Shown here: positions 36,628 to 44,538 of the stretch, one piece after another
Layout: each line of letters starts with the position of its first letter
Numbering within the stretch: the first letter of the stretch is position 1
NCBI RefSeq assembly: GCF_900215145.1
Contig: NZ_OBDO01000014.1
Location: 1-64,000, forward strand
DNA: 64,000 nucleotides
Reading direction: 5' to 3'
Source of the DNA: Geodermatophilus sabuli
GTDB lineage: Bacteria; Actinomycetota; Actinomycetes; Mycobacteriales; Geodermatophilaceae
Program-made: the position numbers and the translations under genes
The notes under the pieces: generated by a model
Told to the model about the DNA's origin: nothing
The model's input: only the letters and a program-made list of their open reading frames with translations
Databases searched by the model: none

Positions 36628-37779
36628 ATGAGCAGCCTGCCCGACCACGAGCGCGAGATGGTCGCACTCACCGCCGCGTTCGTCGACGAGCGGGTGCGCC
36701 CGCGGGTCGCGGAGTTCGAGGCCGAGGACCGCTACCCCGCCGACCTCATCGACGAGATGAAGGCCCTGGGCTTCTTCGGGCTCCTGGTGCCCGAGGAGCA
36801 CGGCGGCAGCGACGTGAGCGCGGCCTGCTTCGCGCGGGTCACCGAGGAGCTGGCCCGCGGCTGGATGAGCCTGGCCGGCGCCATCGGCGGGCACTCGGTC
36901 ATCTCCTCCCTCCTCCGCACCGCCGGTACGCCGGAGCAGCAGCGCGCCCACCTGCCCCGGATGGCCGACGGCTCGCTGCGCGCCACCATGGCGCTCACCG
37001 AGCCCTCCGGCGGCAGCGACCTGCAGGCCATGCGCACGCACGCCGACCGGGTCGGCGACGCCTACGAGGTCACCGGCAGCAAGACGTGGATCTCCAACGC
37101 CCAGCACTCGGGCCTGATCGGCCTGCTGTGCCGGACCGACCGCACCGCGACCCCGCCGCACACCGGCATGAGCGTGCTCCTCGTCGAGCCCGGCGAGGGG
37201 CTGACGATCGGACCGAAGATCCCGAAGCTCGGCTACCGGGGGGTGGAGGCGTGCGAGCTGGTGTTCGACCGGATGCGGGTGCCGGCCGGCGCCGTCCTGG
37301 GGGGCGAGCCCGGCCGGGGCTGGGCGCAGATGATGCGCGGCCTGGAGGTGGGCCGGGTCCAGGTCGCCGCCCGCGCGGTCGGCGTGGCGGCGGCCGCGCT
37401 CGCCGCGGCCACCCGCTACGCCCAGGAGCGCGAGTCCTTCGGCAAGCCGATCTGGCAGCACCAGTCGGTCGGGAACCTGCTCGCCGACATGGCCACCCGC
37501 GTCGCCGCCGCCCGGCTGCTCACCGCGCACGCCGCGGAGCGGCTGGACACCGGCGAGCGGGCGGACATGGAGGCCGGCATGGCCAAGCTGTTCGCCTCCG
37601 AGGCGGCGATGCAGGTCGCGCTGGACGCGATGCGGGTGCACGGCGGTTACGGCTACAGCCGCGAGTTCGACGTCGAGCGGTACTTCCGCGACGCGCCGCT
37701 GATGATCATCGGGGAGGGGACCAACGAGATCCAGCGGACCGTCATCGCCGCCCAGTGGATCGCCCGGCACCGGATCTGA
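36628..37779 (+). CDS. acyl-CoA dehydrogenase
   Basis: An FAD-dependent acyl-CoA dehydrogenase of 383 residues. FAD-binding motifs are ATMALTEPSGGSDLQAM and KTWISNAQHSG; the catalytic Glu lies in IIGEGTNEIQRTVIA, and VHGGYGYSREFDVERYFRDA precedes it. It introduces the alpha-beta double bond into an acyl-CoA. Placed directly upstream of isobutyryl-CoA mutase, it could act on branched or short chains. Its ATG lies just beyond the tandem repeat. Confidence 0.92.
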   Translation: MSSLPDHEREMVALTAAFVDERVRPRVAEFEAEDRYPADLIDEMKALGFFGLLVPEEHGGSDVSAACFARVTEELARGWMSLAGAIGGHSVISSLLRTAGTPEQQRAHLPRMADGSLRATMALTEPSGGSDLQAMRTHADRVGDAYEVTGSKTWISNAQHSGLIGLLCRTDRTATPPHTGMSVLLVEPGEGLTIGPKIPKLGYRGVEACELVFDRMRVPAGAVLGGEPGRGWAQMMRGLEVGRVQVAARAVGVAAAALAAATRYAQERESFGKPIWQHQSVGNLLADMATRVAAARLLTAHAAERLDTGERADMEAGMAKLFASEAAMQVALDAMRVHGGYGYSREFDVERYFRDAPLMIIGEGTNEIQRTVIAAQWIARHRI

Positions 37780-37782
37780 GCG

Positions 37783-37822
37783 TGGACAGCACCGCCCAGC
37801 CGGGAGATACTAGGACGTCCAA
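37783..37822 (+). promoter_or_regulatory. icmF promoter with GGACGTCC palindrome
   Basis: TGGACA (37783-37788), a 17-base spacer and GATACT (37806-37811) form the best sigma-70-type promoter I found. The palindrome GGACGTCC (37813-37820), flanked by TA and AACTA, sits between the -10 and the start site near 37818, a typical repressor position. icmF begins 50 bases on. Confidence 0.7.
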
Positions 37823-37867
37823 CTAATTCGGCTCGGGGTTCCCACGGGCCGGAGACCAGGGAGTGGC

Positions 37868-40800
37868 ATGCCTGCCTCGTCGTCCGACCTGCACGTCCCC
37901 GTCCACCCGGTCCGCTTCGTGACCGCGGCCAGCCTGTTCGACGGGCACGATGCGGCGATCAACGTCATGCGGCGGCTGCTGCAGACGCAGGGCGCGGAGG
38001 TGGTGCACCTCGGGCACGACCGCAGCGTCGACGCGGTCGTCCGCGCCGCCCTGGAGGAGGACGCCCAGGGCGTGGCGATCTCCTCCTACCAGGGCGGGCA
38101 CGTCGAGTACTTCACCTACCTGGTCGAGCGGCTGGCCCAGGCCGGCGCCGGGCACGTGCAGGTCTTCGGCGGCGGCGGGGGCGTGATCGTGCCCGAGGAG
38201 ATCGCGCTGCTGCGCGAGCGCGGGGTCACGATCTTCTCCCCGGAGGACGGCCAGCGCCTCGGGCTGCCCGGGATGATCAACGAGCTGATCCGCGCCTGCG
38301 ACGTCGACCTGACCGCGCAGGGCCCCGACGTCGACGCCGTGCTCACCGGCGACCCGGCGGCCCTCGCGCGGGCGATCACCGTGCTGGAGGCCGGCCGCGA
38401 CCCGGAGCTGGCCGCCCGGCTGCGCGAGGTGGCCGCGGCGCGCACCGTGCCGGTGCTGGGGATCACCGGCACCGGCGGCTCGGGCAAGTCGTCGCTGACC
38501 GACGAGCTGCTGCGCCGGCTGCGGCTGGACCAGGAGGACAAGCTGCGGGTCGCCGTCCTGGCGATCGACCCGACCCGTCGCCGCGGCGGCGGCGCGCTGC
38601 TGGGCGACCGGATCCGGATGAACGCCCTCGAGACCGGCGACGGGTCGCACACCTTCTTCCGCTCGCTGGCCACCCGGCACGCGGGGGCGGAGACCCCGGA
38701 GCACCTGGACGACGTGCTGTGCGCGGTCAAGGCGGCCGGCTTCGACCTGGTCCTGGTCGAGACGCCGGGCATCGGGCAGGGCGATGCCGGCATCGTGCCG
38801 TTCTCCGACGTGGCGCTCTACGTGATGACGCCGGAGTTCGGCGCCGCCTCGCAGCTGGAGAAGATCGACATGCTCGACTTCGCCGACGTCGTGGCGATCA
38901 ACAAGTACGAGCGGCGGGGAGCCGAGGACGCGCGTCGCGACGTCGCCCGCCAGATGGTGCGCAACCGCGAGGCGTTCGGGTCTCCGTGGGAGGAGATGCC
39001 GGTCTTCGGCACCAGTGCCGCCCGGTTCAACGACGACGGCGTGACCGCGCTCTACCAGCACCTGCTCGGGCTCCTGACCGGCAAGGGACTGCCCGCCGGC
39101 GCCGGCGTCCTCCCGCGGGTCGACGTCCGGGCCTCCTCCGGACTGACCAGCGTCGTCCCGGCCCAGCGGTCGCGGTACCTGGCCGAGATCGCCGACGCCG
39201 TCCGGGAGCACCACCGCACCACCGAGGCGCAGGCCGCCGTCGTCGGCCGCCGCGCCGCGCTGCGCACCACCGCCGAGCTGCTGGGCAGTGGTGACGGGGT
39301 CGACGACACCGCCGGGCGGGTGCGGGAGCTGCTCGAGGCCGCCGACCGCGAGCTGCTGCCCGAGGTGCGCACGCTGCTGGACGAGTGGCCGGCGCGGGTC
39401 GAGGACTACTCCGGCGACGAGTTCGTCTACACCGTCCGCGGCAAGGAGATCTCCACGCCGCTGACCCGGGAGACGCTGTCGGGGACGAAGGTGCGCCGGG
39501 TGTCCCTGCCCCGCACGCGGGACGAGGCGGAGCTGCTCCGCTTCCTGCGCCGGGAGAACCTGCCCGGCTTCTACCCGTTCACCGCCGGGGTGTTCCCCTT
39601 CAAGCGGGCCGGGGAGGCGCCGGCCCGGATGTTCGCCGGCGAGGGCGACGCGTTCCGCACCAACCGCCGCTTCAAGCTCCTGAGCGCCGGCAACGAGGCG
39701 ACCCGGCTGTCGACGGCGTTCGACTCCGTCACCCTCTACGGGCGCGACCCGGACCCGCGGCCGGACGTCTACGGCAAGGTCGGCACCTCCGGGGTCTCCA
39801 TCGCCACGCTCGACGACATGCGCGAGCTCTACCGCGGCTTCGACCTGTGCAGCCCGACCACCTCGGTGTCGATGACGATCAACGGGCCCGCACCGACGAT
39901 CCTGGCGATGTTCCTCAACACCGCGATCGACCAGCGGCTGGAGGGCTTCCGCGCGGAGGAGGGCCGCGGGCCCGACGCGGCGGAGGCCGAGGAGATCCGC
40001 GCCTGGGTGCTTGCCAACGTCCGCGGCACGGTGCAGGCGGACATCCTCAAGGAGGACCAGGGGCAGAACACCTGCATCTTCTCCACCGAGTTCGCGCTGC
40101 GCTGCATGGCCGACATCCAGCAGTGGTTCATCGACCACGCCGTCCGCAACTTCTACTCGGTGTCGATCTCCGGCTACCACATCGCCGAGGCCGGGGCGAA
40201 CCCGATCAGCCAGCTGGCGTTCACCCTCGCCAACGGCTTCACCTACGTGGAGTCCTACCTGGCCCGCGGCATGGACATCGACGACTTCGCGCCGAACCTG
40301 TCCTTCTTCTTCTCCAACGGCATGGACGCCGAGTACTCGGTGATCGGCCGGGTGGCCCGCCGGATCTGGGCGGTGGCCATGCGCGAGAAGTACGGCGCGA
40401 ACACCCGGTCGCAGCAGCTCAAGTACCACGTGCAGACGTCGGGGCGGTCGCTGCACGCGCAGGAGATGGACTTCAACGACATCCGCACCACGCTGCAGGC
40501 GCTGTGCGCCATCTACGACAACGCCAACAGCCTGCACACCAACGCCTACGACGAGGCGGTGACCACGCCCAGCGCCGCCTCGGTGCGCCGGGCCCTGGCC
40601 ATCCAGATGATCATCGACAAGGAGTGGGGCCTCGCCGGCAACGAGAACCCGCTGCAGGGGTCGTTCGTCATCGAGGAGCTCACCGACCTCGTGGAGGAGG
40701 CGGTGTTGCTGGAGTTCGAGCGGATCGCCGAGCGCGGCGGCGTGCTGGGCGCCATGGAGACCGGGTACCAGCGCGGCCGGATCCAGGACGAGTCGATGCT

Positions 40801-41122
40801 CTACGAGCACCGCAAGCACGACGGCAGCCTGCCGATCGTCGGCGTCAACACCTTCCTCGCCCCCGAGCAGGACGACGAGCCGCGGACGGTCGAGCTGGCC
40901 CGCGCCACCGAGACGGAGAAGCAGTCCCAACTGAGCAGACTCGCTGATTTCCATGCCCGCCACGCCGACGCGGCGCCGGCCGCGCTCGCCCGGCTGCAGC
41001 AGGCGGCGATGGAGGGCGGCAACGTCTTCGCCGCGCTGATGGACGCCGTCCGGGTCTGCTCGCTCGGCCAGATCTCCGACGCCTTCTTCGAGGTCGGCGG
41101 CCAGTACCGCCGCAACGTGTGA
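37868..41122 (+). CDS. icmF: fused isobutyryl-CoA mutase IcmF
   Basis: An adenosylcobalamin-dependent mutase of 1084 residues that interconverts isobutyryl-CoA and n-butyryl-CoA. The order is B12-binding domain (about 12-150, SLFDGHDAAINVM with His27 as lower cobalt ligand), a MeaI-type G-protein chaperone (about 185-400, P-loop ITGTGGSGKSSLTDELL and NKYERRG), and the substrate-binding mutase domain (about 540-1084, with SMTINGPAPTILAMFLN and RSLHAQEMDFNDIRTTLQA). This architecture is diagnostic for IcmF and differs from methylmalonyl-CoA mutase. The ATG follows CAGGGAG. It links valine/isobutyrate and butyrate metabolism. Confidence 0.97.
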   Translation: MPASSSDLHVPVHPVRFVTAASLFDGHDAAINVMRRLLQTQGAEVVHLGHDRSVDAVVRAALEEDAQGVAISSYQGGHVEYFTYLVERLAQAGAGHVQVFGGGGGVIVPEEIALLRERGVTIFSPEDGQRLGLPGMINELIRACDVDLTAQGPDVDAVLTGDPAALARAITVLEAGRDPELAARLREVAAARTVPVLGITGTGGSGKSSLTDELLRRLRLDQEDKLRVAVLAIDPTRRRGGGALLGDRIRMNALETGDGSHTFFRSLATRHAGAETPEHLDDVLCAVKAAGFDLVLVETPGIGQGDAGIVPFSDVALYVMTPEFGAASQLEKIDMLDFADVVAINKYERRGAEDARRDVARQMVRNREAFGSPWEEMPVFGTSAARFNDDGVTALYQHLLGLLTGKGLPAGAGVLPRVDVRASSGLTSVVPAQRSRYLAEIADAVREHHRTTEAQAAVVGRRAALRTTAELLGSGDGVDDTAGRVRELLEAADRELLPEVRTLLDEWPARVEDYSGDEFVYTVRGKEISTPLTRETLSGTKVRRVSLPRTRDEAELLRFLRRENLPGFYPFTAGVFPFKRAGEAPARMFAGEGDAFRTNRRFKLLSAGNEATRLSTAFDSVTLYGRDPDPRPDVYGKVGTSGVSIATLDDMRELYRGFDLCSPTTSVSMTINGPAPTILAMFLNTAIDQRLEGFRAEEGRGPDAAEAEEIRAWVLANVRGTVQADILKEDQGQNTCIFSTEFALRCMADIQQWFIDHAVRNFYSVSISGYHIAEAGANPISQLAFTLANGFTYVESYLARGMDIDDFAPNLSFFFSNGMDAEYSVIGRVARRIWAVAMREKYGANTRSQQLKYHVQTSGRSLHAQEMDFNDIRTTLQALCAIYDNANSLHTNAYDEAVTTPSAASVRRALAIQMIIDKEWGLAGNENPLQGSFVIEELTDLVEEAVLLEFERIAERGGVLGAMETGYQRGRIQDESMLYEHRKHDGSLPIVGVNTFLAPEQDDEPRTVELARATETEKQSQLSRLADFHARHADAAPAALARLQQAAMEGGNVFAALMDAVRVCSLGQISDAFFEVGGQYRRNV

Positions 41123-41123
41123 G

Positions 41124-41145
41124 GGCAGAAATGGCCATTTCTGCC
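41124..41145. repeat. 22-bp perfect palindrome, second copy of the pgi/prfC element
   Basis: The core GCAGAAATGGCCATTTCTGC plus one G/C pair outside is identical to the core at 20244-20265. It begins right after the icmF stop and ends ten bases before the next start. It may be a terminator or attenuator inside an otherwise co-directional pair. Confidence 0.75.
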
Positions 41146-41155
41146 ACTGGCGACC

Positions 41156-41920
41156 GTGCCGGCTGATGACCTCGGGACGGCGGTCGACCTGCCGCGGGCG
41201 CCGCGGCGGGTGGTCTCGCTGGTGCCCTCGCTCACCGAGGCGCTGGCGGTCACCGTGCCCGAGCGGCTGGTGGGCGCCACCGACTGGTGCACCCACCCGG
41301 CCGGCCTCGACGTGCCCCGGGTGCGGGGCACCAAGAACCCCGACCGCGCCGCGATCGAGGCGCTGGCGCCGGACCTCGTGGTCGCCAACCAGGAGGAGAA
41401 CCGGCGCCTGGACGTCGACCGGCTGCGCGCGGCGGGTGTCCCGGTGTGGGTGACCGTCATCGAGTCGGTCGACCAGGCCCTGGCCTCGATGCGGCGGCTC
41501 TTCGACGAGGTGCTCGACGTCGGCGAGCCGGGGTGGCTGACCGCGGCGGCCGACGTCTGGGCCGAGCCGGCACCGGGGAGGGGGCTGCGCGTCGCGGTCC
41601 CCGTGTGGCGGGACCCGTGGATGGTCGTGGGCGCCCGCACCTTCACCGGCGACGTCGTGGCCCGCCTCGGGCTCGTCAACGTGTTCGCCGGATCCGACGA
41701 CCGCTACCCGGCGGTGGCGGTCGAGGCGATCGCCGCGGCCGGGCCGGACGTCGTCGTCCTCCCCGACGAGCCCTACGAGTTCACCGCGGACGACGGGCCC
41801 GAGGCCTTCCCCGGCACCCGCACCGCGCTGGTCTCCGGCCGCGACCTCACCTGGTACGGCCCGTCGCTGGCCCCCGCCCGGGCCCGGCTGCTCGAGGCGA
41901 TCGGGGCGATCGGGACGTGA
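41156..41920 (+). CDS. BtuF-like helical-backbone metal/cobalamin-binding protein
   Basis: A 254-residue protein with the two-lobed BtuF/FepB-type fold: RVVSLVPSLTEALAV at the start, GATDWCTHP, VRGTKNPDRAAIEALAPDLVVANQ, then the second lobe with AVPVWRDPWMVVGARTF and VVVLPDEPYEF. Periplasmic cobalamin-binding proteins have this pattern, but there is no signal peptide or lipobox, so it is probably cytoplasmic. Next to a B12-dependent mutase it may hold or sense cobalamin; that is inference. The GTG start follows the palindrome directly and has no clear ribosome-binding site. Confidence 0.75.
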   Translation: MPADDLGTAVDLPRAPRRVVSLVPSLTEALAVTVPERLVGATDWCTHPAGLDVPRVRGTKNPDRAAIEALAPDLVVANQEENRRLDVDRLRAAGVPVWVTVIESVDQALASMRRLFDEVLDVGEPGWLTAAADVWAEPAPGRGLRVAVPVWRDPWMVVGARTFTGDVVARLGLVNVFAGSDDRYPAVAVEAIAAAGPDVVVLPDEPYEFTADDGPEAFPGTRTALVSGRDLTWYGPSLAPARARLLEAIGAIGT

Positions 41921-41922
41921 CC

Positions 41923-42384
41923 TCAGGCGGGGCGGGCGCGGACCAGGTTCATCGCCACCATGCTCAGTGCGACGACCCCGTCCTGGTTGAGCAGCTCGAT
42001 GCGGGTGCGCAGCAAACCCCGGTCGGGCTTGGAGCGCGACAGGCGTGCCTCCTCGACCGTCGTGCGCAGGGTGAGCTCGTCGCCGGGCCGCACCGGGGCG
42101 GTCCAGCGCAGCTCGTCGATGCCGGGGGAGCCGAGGCTGGAGACGGGGGAGAGGTACTCGTCGGCGAACAGCCGCATCATCAGCGCGCAGGTGTGCCAGC
42201 CGCTGGCGATCAGCCCGCCGAACGGGCCCGCGGCCGCCGCCCCGGGGTCGACGTGGAAGGGCTGCGGGTCGAAGCGCCGACCGAAGTCCACGACGTCGGC
42301 CTCCGCCACCCGCAGGGGGCCGTGCTCGGTGGTCGTCCCCGGCACGTAGTCCTCGAACCAGCGCTCGCGCCCCTGTCCGCTCAC
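41923..42384 (-). CDS. MaoC-family hot-dog dehydratase
   Basis: A 153-residue single hot-dog domain. The opening RWFEDYVPGTT, the catalytic DFGRRFDPQPFHVDP (Asp/His pair) and GLIASGWHTCALMMRL are the hallmarks of MaoC-like (R)-specific enoyl-CoA hydratases. It probably hydrates an enoyl-CoA in the acyl-CoA set around it. The GTG at 42384 is preferred over an upstream start because the protein then matches the family N-terminus. Confidence 0.88.
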   Translation of the reverse strand: MSGQGRERWFEDYVPGTTTEHGPLRVAEADVVDFGRRFDPQPFHVDPGAAAAGPFGGLIASGWHTCALMMRLFADEYLSPVSSLGSPGIDELRWTAPVRPGDELTLRTTVEEARLSRSKPDRGLLRTRIELLNQDGVVALSMVAMNLVRARPA

Positions 42385-42424
42385 GGGCCCGAACGTAGGG
42401 CACCGGGACCTCCCGCGCGTCCCG

Positions 42425-42438
42425 GTGACCGTGGTCAC
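42425..42438. promoter_or_regulatory. CRP/FNR-like palindrome upstream of the racemase
   Basis: GTGACCGTGGTCAC followed by AGG lies between the divergent MaoC and racemase genes, overlapping the region just downstream of the racemase -35 position. Confidence 0.45.
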
Positions 42439-42445
42439 AGGTTGC

Positions 42446-42451
42446 TAGCGT
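42446..42451 (+). promoter_or_regulatory. -10 element TAGCGT for leaderless racemase mRNA
   Basis: TAGCGT is followed by seven bases and GTG at 42459. The alternative GTG at 42450 falls inside the -10 element, so 42459 is the better start. Confidence 0.5.
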
Positions 42452-42458
42452 GATCGGC

Positions 42459-43613
42459 GTGCAGCCGCCCTCCGGCCCCCTCGCCGGCATCCGCGTCGTC
42501 GAGCTGGCCGGGCTGGGTCCCGCCCCGTACGCCTGCATGCTGCTGGCCGAACTCGGGGCCGACGTCGTCCGGGTCGACCGCCCCGGCGGCGGCACGCAGC
42601 TGGTGCCGCCGGCCAGGGAGGCGCTGCACCGCAGCCGCCCGTCGGTGGCCGTCGACCTGAAGAGCCCCGACGGCCGCGACGTCGTCCTCCGGCTGGTGGA
42701 GTCCGCCGACGTGCTGGTGGAGGCCCTGCGGCCCGGCGTCATCGAGCGGCTGGGCCTGGGCCCCGACGACTGCCTGGCCCGCAACCCCCGGCTGGTGTAC
42801 GCGCGGATGACCGGCTGGGGCCAGGAGGGCCCCCTGGCCGCCCGCGCGGGGCACGACATCAACTACCTCGGGCTGACCGGCGCCCTGCACGCCATCGGGA
42901 CGGCGGACAAGCCGATCGCCCCGCTCAACATCGGCGCCGACTTCGGCGGCGGGTCGATGTTCCTGCTCGTCGGGGTCCTCGCGGCGCTGCTGGAGCGGGG
43001 CACCAGCGGGCAGGGTCAGGTCGTGGACGCGGCCATGGTCGACGGGGCCAGCTCCCTGGTCACGATGGTCTACGGGATGCTCGCCGCCGGGATGTGGCAG
43101 GACCGCCGCGCGGTGAACCTGCTCGACGGCGGCGCCCCGTTCTACGACACCTACGCCTGCGCCGACGGCCGGCACGTCGCCGTGGGGGCGATCGAGCCGC
43201 AGTTCTACGCGCAGTTCCTCGCCGGCCTCGGCCTCACCGGGGACCTGCCCGGCGGCCAGTTCGACGTCGCCCGCTGGCCCGAGCAGCGGCAGGTGATCGC
43301 CGGGGTGTTCGCCACCCGCACCCGCGACGAGTGGACGGCGACCTTCGAGGGCACCGACGCCTGCGTCACCCCGGTGCTGGGCCTGACCGAGGCCCCGGCG
43401 CACCCGCACCTGGCCGCCCGCGGCACCTTCGCCGACGTGGACGGTCACCCCCAGCCGGCCCCGGCGCCCCGCTTCTCCCGCACGCCCGCCGCGGTGCGCG
43501 GCGCCCCCCGCCCCCCGGGGCGGGACACCCGGACGGCGCTGCAGGCGTGGGGGATCCCGGGCGACGAGGTGGACCGGCTGCTGGACTCCGGCGCCGTCGT
43601 CCAGGCCGACTGA
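42459..43613 (+). CDS. alpha-methylacyl-CoA racemase (CaiB/BaiF fold)
   Basis: A 384-residue type-III CoA-transferase-fold protein. [20 protein letters not shown] matches the racemase subgroup, with the His and Asp acid/base residues in the AGHD region, and [26 protein letters not shown] at the N-terminus (positions about 8-33). It epimerises 2-methylacyl-CoA thioesters so that (S)-specific acyl-CoA dehydrogenases can act on them. The start is set by the leaderless promoter; a GTG three codons earlier is possible. The next gene is an enoyl-CoA hydratase 48 bases downstream. Confidence 0.87.
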   Translation: MQPPSGPLAGIRVVELAGLGPAPYACMLLAELGADVVRVDRPGGGTQLVPPAREALHRSRPSVAVDLKSPDGRDVVLRLVESADVLVEALRPGVIERLGLGPDDCLARNPRLVYARMTGWGQEGPLAARAGHDINYLGLTGALHAIGTADKPIAPLNIGADFGGGSMFLLVGVLAALLERGTSGQGQVVDAAMVDGASSLVTMVYGMLAAGMWQDRRAVNLLDGGAPFYDTYACADGRHVAVGAIEPQFYAQFLAGLGLTGDLPGGQFDVARWPEQRQVIAGVFATRTRDEWTATFEGTDACVTPVLGLTEAPAHPHLAARGTFADVDGHPQPAPAPRFSRTPAAVRGAPRPPGRDTRTALQAWGIPGDEVDRLLDSGAVVQAD

Positions 43614-43661
43614 CCCGGCCCCCGAGGTCGGCGACACGCAGACGACTCCCGAGGAGGTCCG

Positions 43662-44426
43662 GTGGCGGACGAGGTACTGGTCGATCGGCGCGACGGCATC
43701 CAGGTCATCACGATCAACCGGCCGGAGGCGAAGAACGCGCTCACCCGGGCGGTGGCCGAGGCCGTGGCCGCCGCCGTCGACGAGCTCGACGCCTCCGACG
43801 AGCTGCGGGTCGGCGTCCTCACCGGCGCCGGCGGCACCTTCTCCGCCGGGATGGACCTCAAGGCCTTCCTCCGGGGGGAGACCCCGGCGATCGAGGGCCG
43901 CGGCCTGTGCGGCATCACCCAGACCCCGCCGCGCAAGCCCTTCCTCGCCGCCGTCGAGGGGTGGGCGCTGGCCGGCGGGTTCGAGCTGGTGCTGGCCTGC
44001 GACCTCATCGTCGCCGCGGAGGACGCCCGCTTCGGCGTCCCGGAGGTCAAGCGGGCCCTCGTCGCCGCCGGCGGCGGCGCACTGCTGCTGTCGCGGCGGG
44101 TGCCGCCGAACGTGGCGATGGAGATGCTGCTGACCGGCGACCCGCTGGCCGCCCCGCGCGCGGCCGAGGTGGGGCTGGTCAACCGGCTGACCCCGGCCGG
44201 CGGCGCGCTGGACGGCGCCCTGCAGCTGGCCGCGACCATCGCCGCCAACGGCCCGCTGGCGCTGGCCGCGACCAAGCAGATCGCCCGGGGCAGCGCCGAC
44301 TGGACGACCGAGGAGGGCTGGGCCCGGCAGGCCGAGGTGCTTGCGCCGGTGTTCGGCAGCGAGGACGCCCGCGAGGGCGCCACCGCCTTCGCGGAGAAGC
44401 GGGCGCCGGTCTGGCGGGGCCGCTGA
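43662..44426 (+). CDS. enoyl-CoA hydratase (crotonase family)
   Basis: A 254-residue crotonase. The oxyanion-hole segments are LTGAGGTFSAGMDLKAF near residue 58 and EGWALAGGFELVLACD near residue 105; the two catalytic Glu positions (GFELV and VPEVKRAL) are both retained. It probably hydrates 2-enoyl-CoA. Its GTG start follows GAGGAGG. Co-directional with the racemase and probably in the same transcript. Confidence 0.9.
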   Translation: MADEVLVDRRDGIQVITINRPEAKNALTRAVAEAVAAAVDELDASDELRVGVLTGAGGTFSAGMDLKAFLRGETPAIEGRGLCGITQTPPRKPFLAAVEGWALAGGFELVLACDLIVAAEDARFGVPEVKRALVAAGGGALLLSRRVPPNVAMEMLLTGDPLAAPRAAEVGLVNRLTPAGGALDGALQLAATIAANGPLALAATKQIARGSADWTTEEGWARQAEVLAPVFGSEDAREGATAFAEKRAPVWRGR

Positions 44427-44479
44427 CCGGGACGGTGCGAGGACGTCGTCCCCGTGCCGGAAACGGTGTCGGACCGGGG

Positions 44480-44493
44480 ACCACCGCGGTGGT
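44480..44493. promoter_or_regulatory. palindrome ACCACCGCGGTGGT before the MFS exporter
   Basis: A perfect 14-bp palindrome 46 bases upstream of the transporter start. It may be an operator; no adjacent regulator gene of obvious fit is present. Confidence 0.35.
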
Positions 44494-44538
44494 AGACCGG
44501 CAGGGTGCAGGCCGACGGTCTGCCGGGACGAGGGAGCC

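Noticed and set aside
37780-37867. Cobalamin riboswitch before icmF
   Set aside because: The leader after the predicted start site is only about 50 bases, too short, and no B12-box-like sequence is seen.
37823-42862. A 1679-codon open frame on the minus strand opposite icmF
   Set aside because: It is the antisense shadow of icmF and its neighbours; Val/Gly/Arg/His-rich low-complexity translation and no domain, as expected in very GC-rich DNA.
42459-43613. CoA-transferase
   Set aside because: The AGHDINY segment is that of alpha-methylacyl-CoA racemases, unlike the transferase at 50.2 kb.
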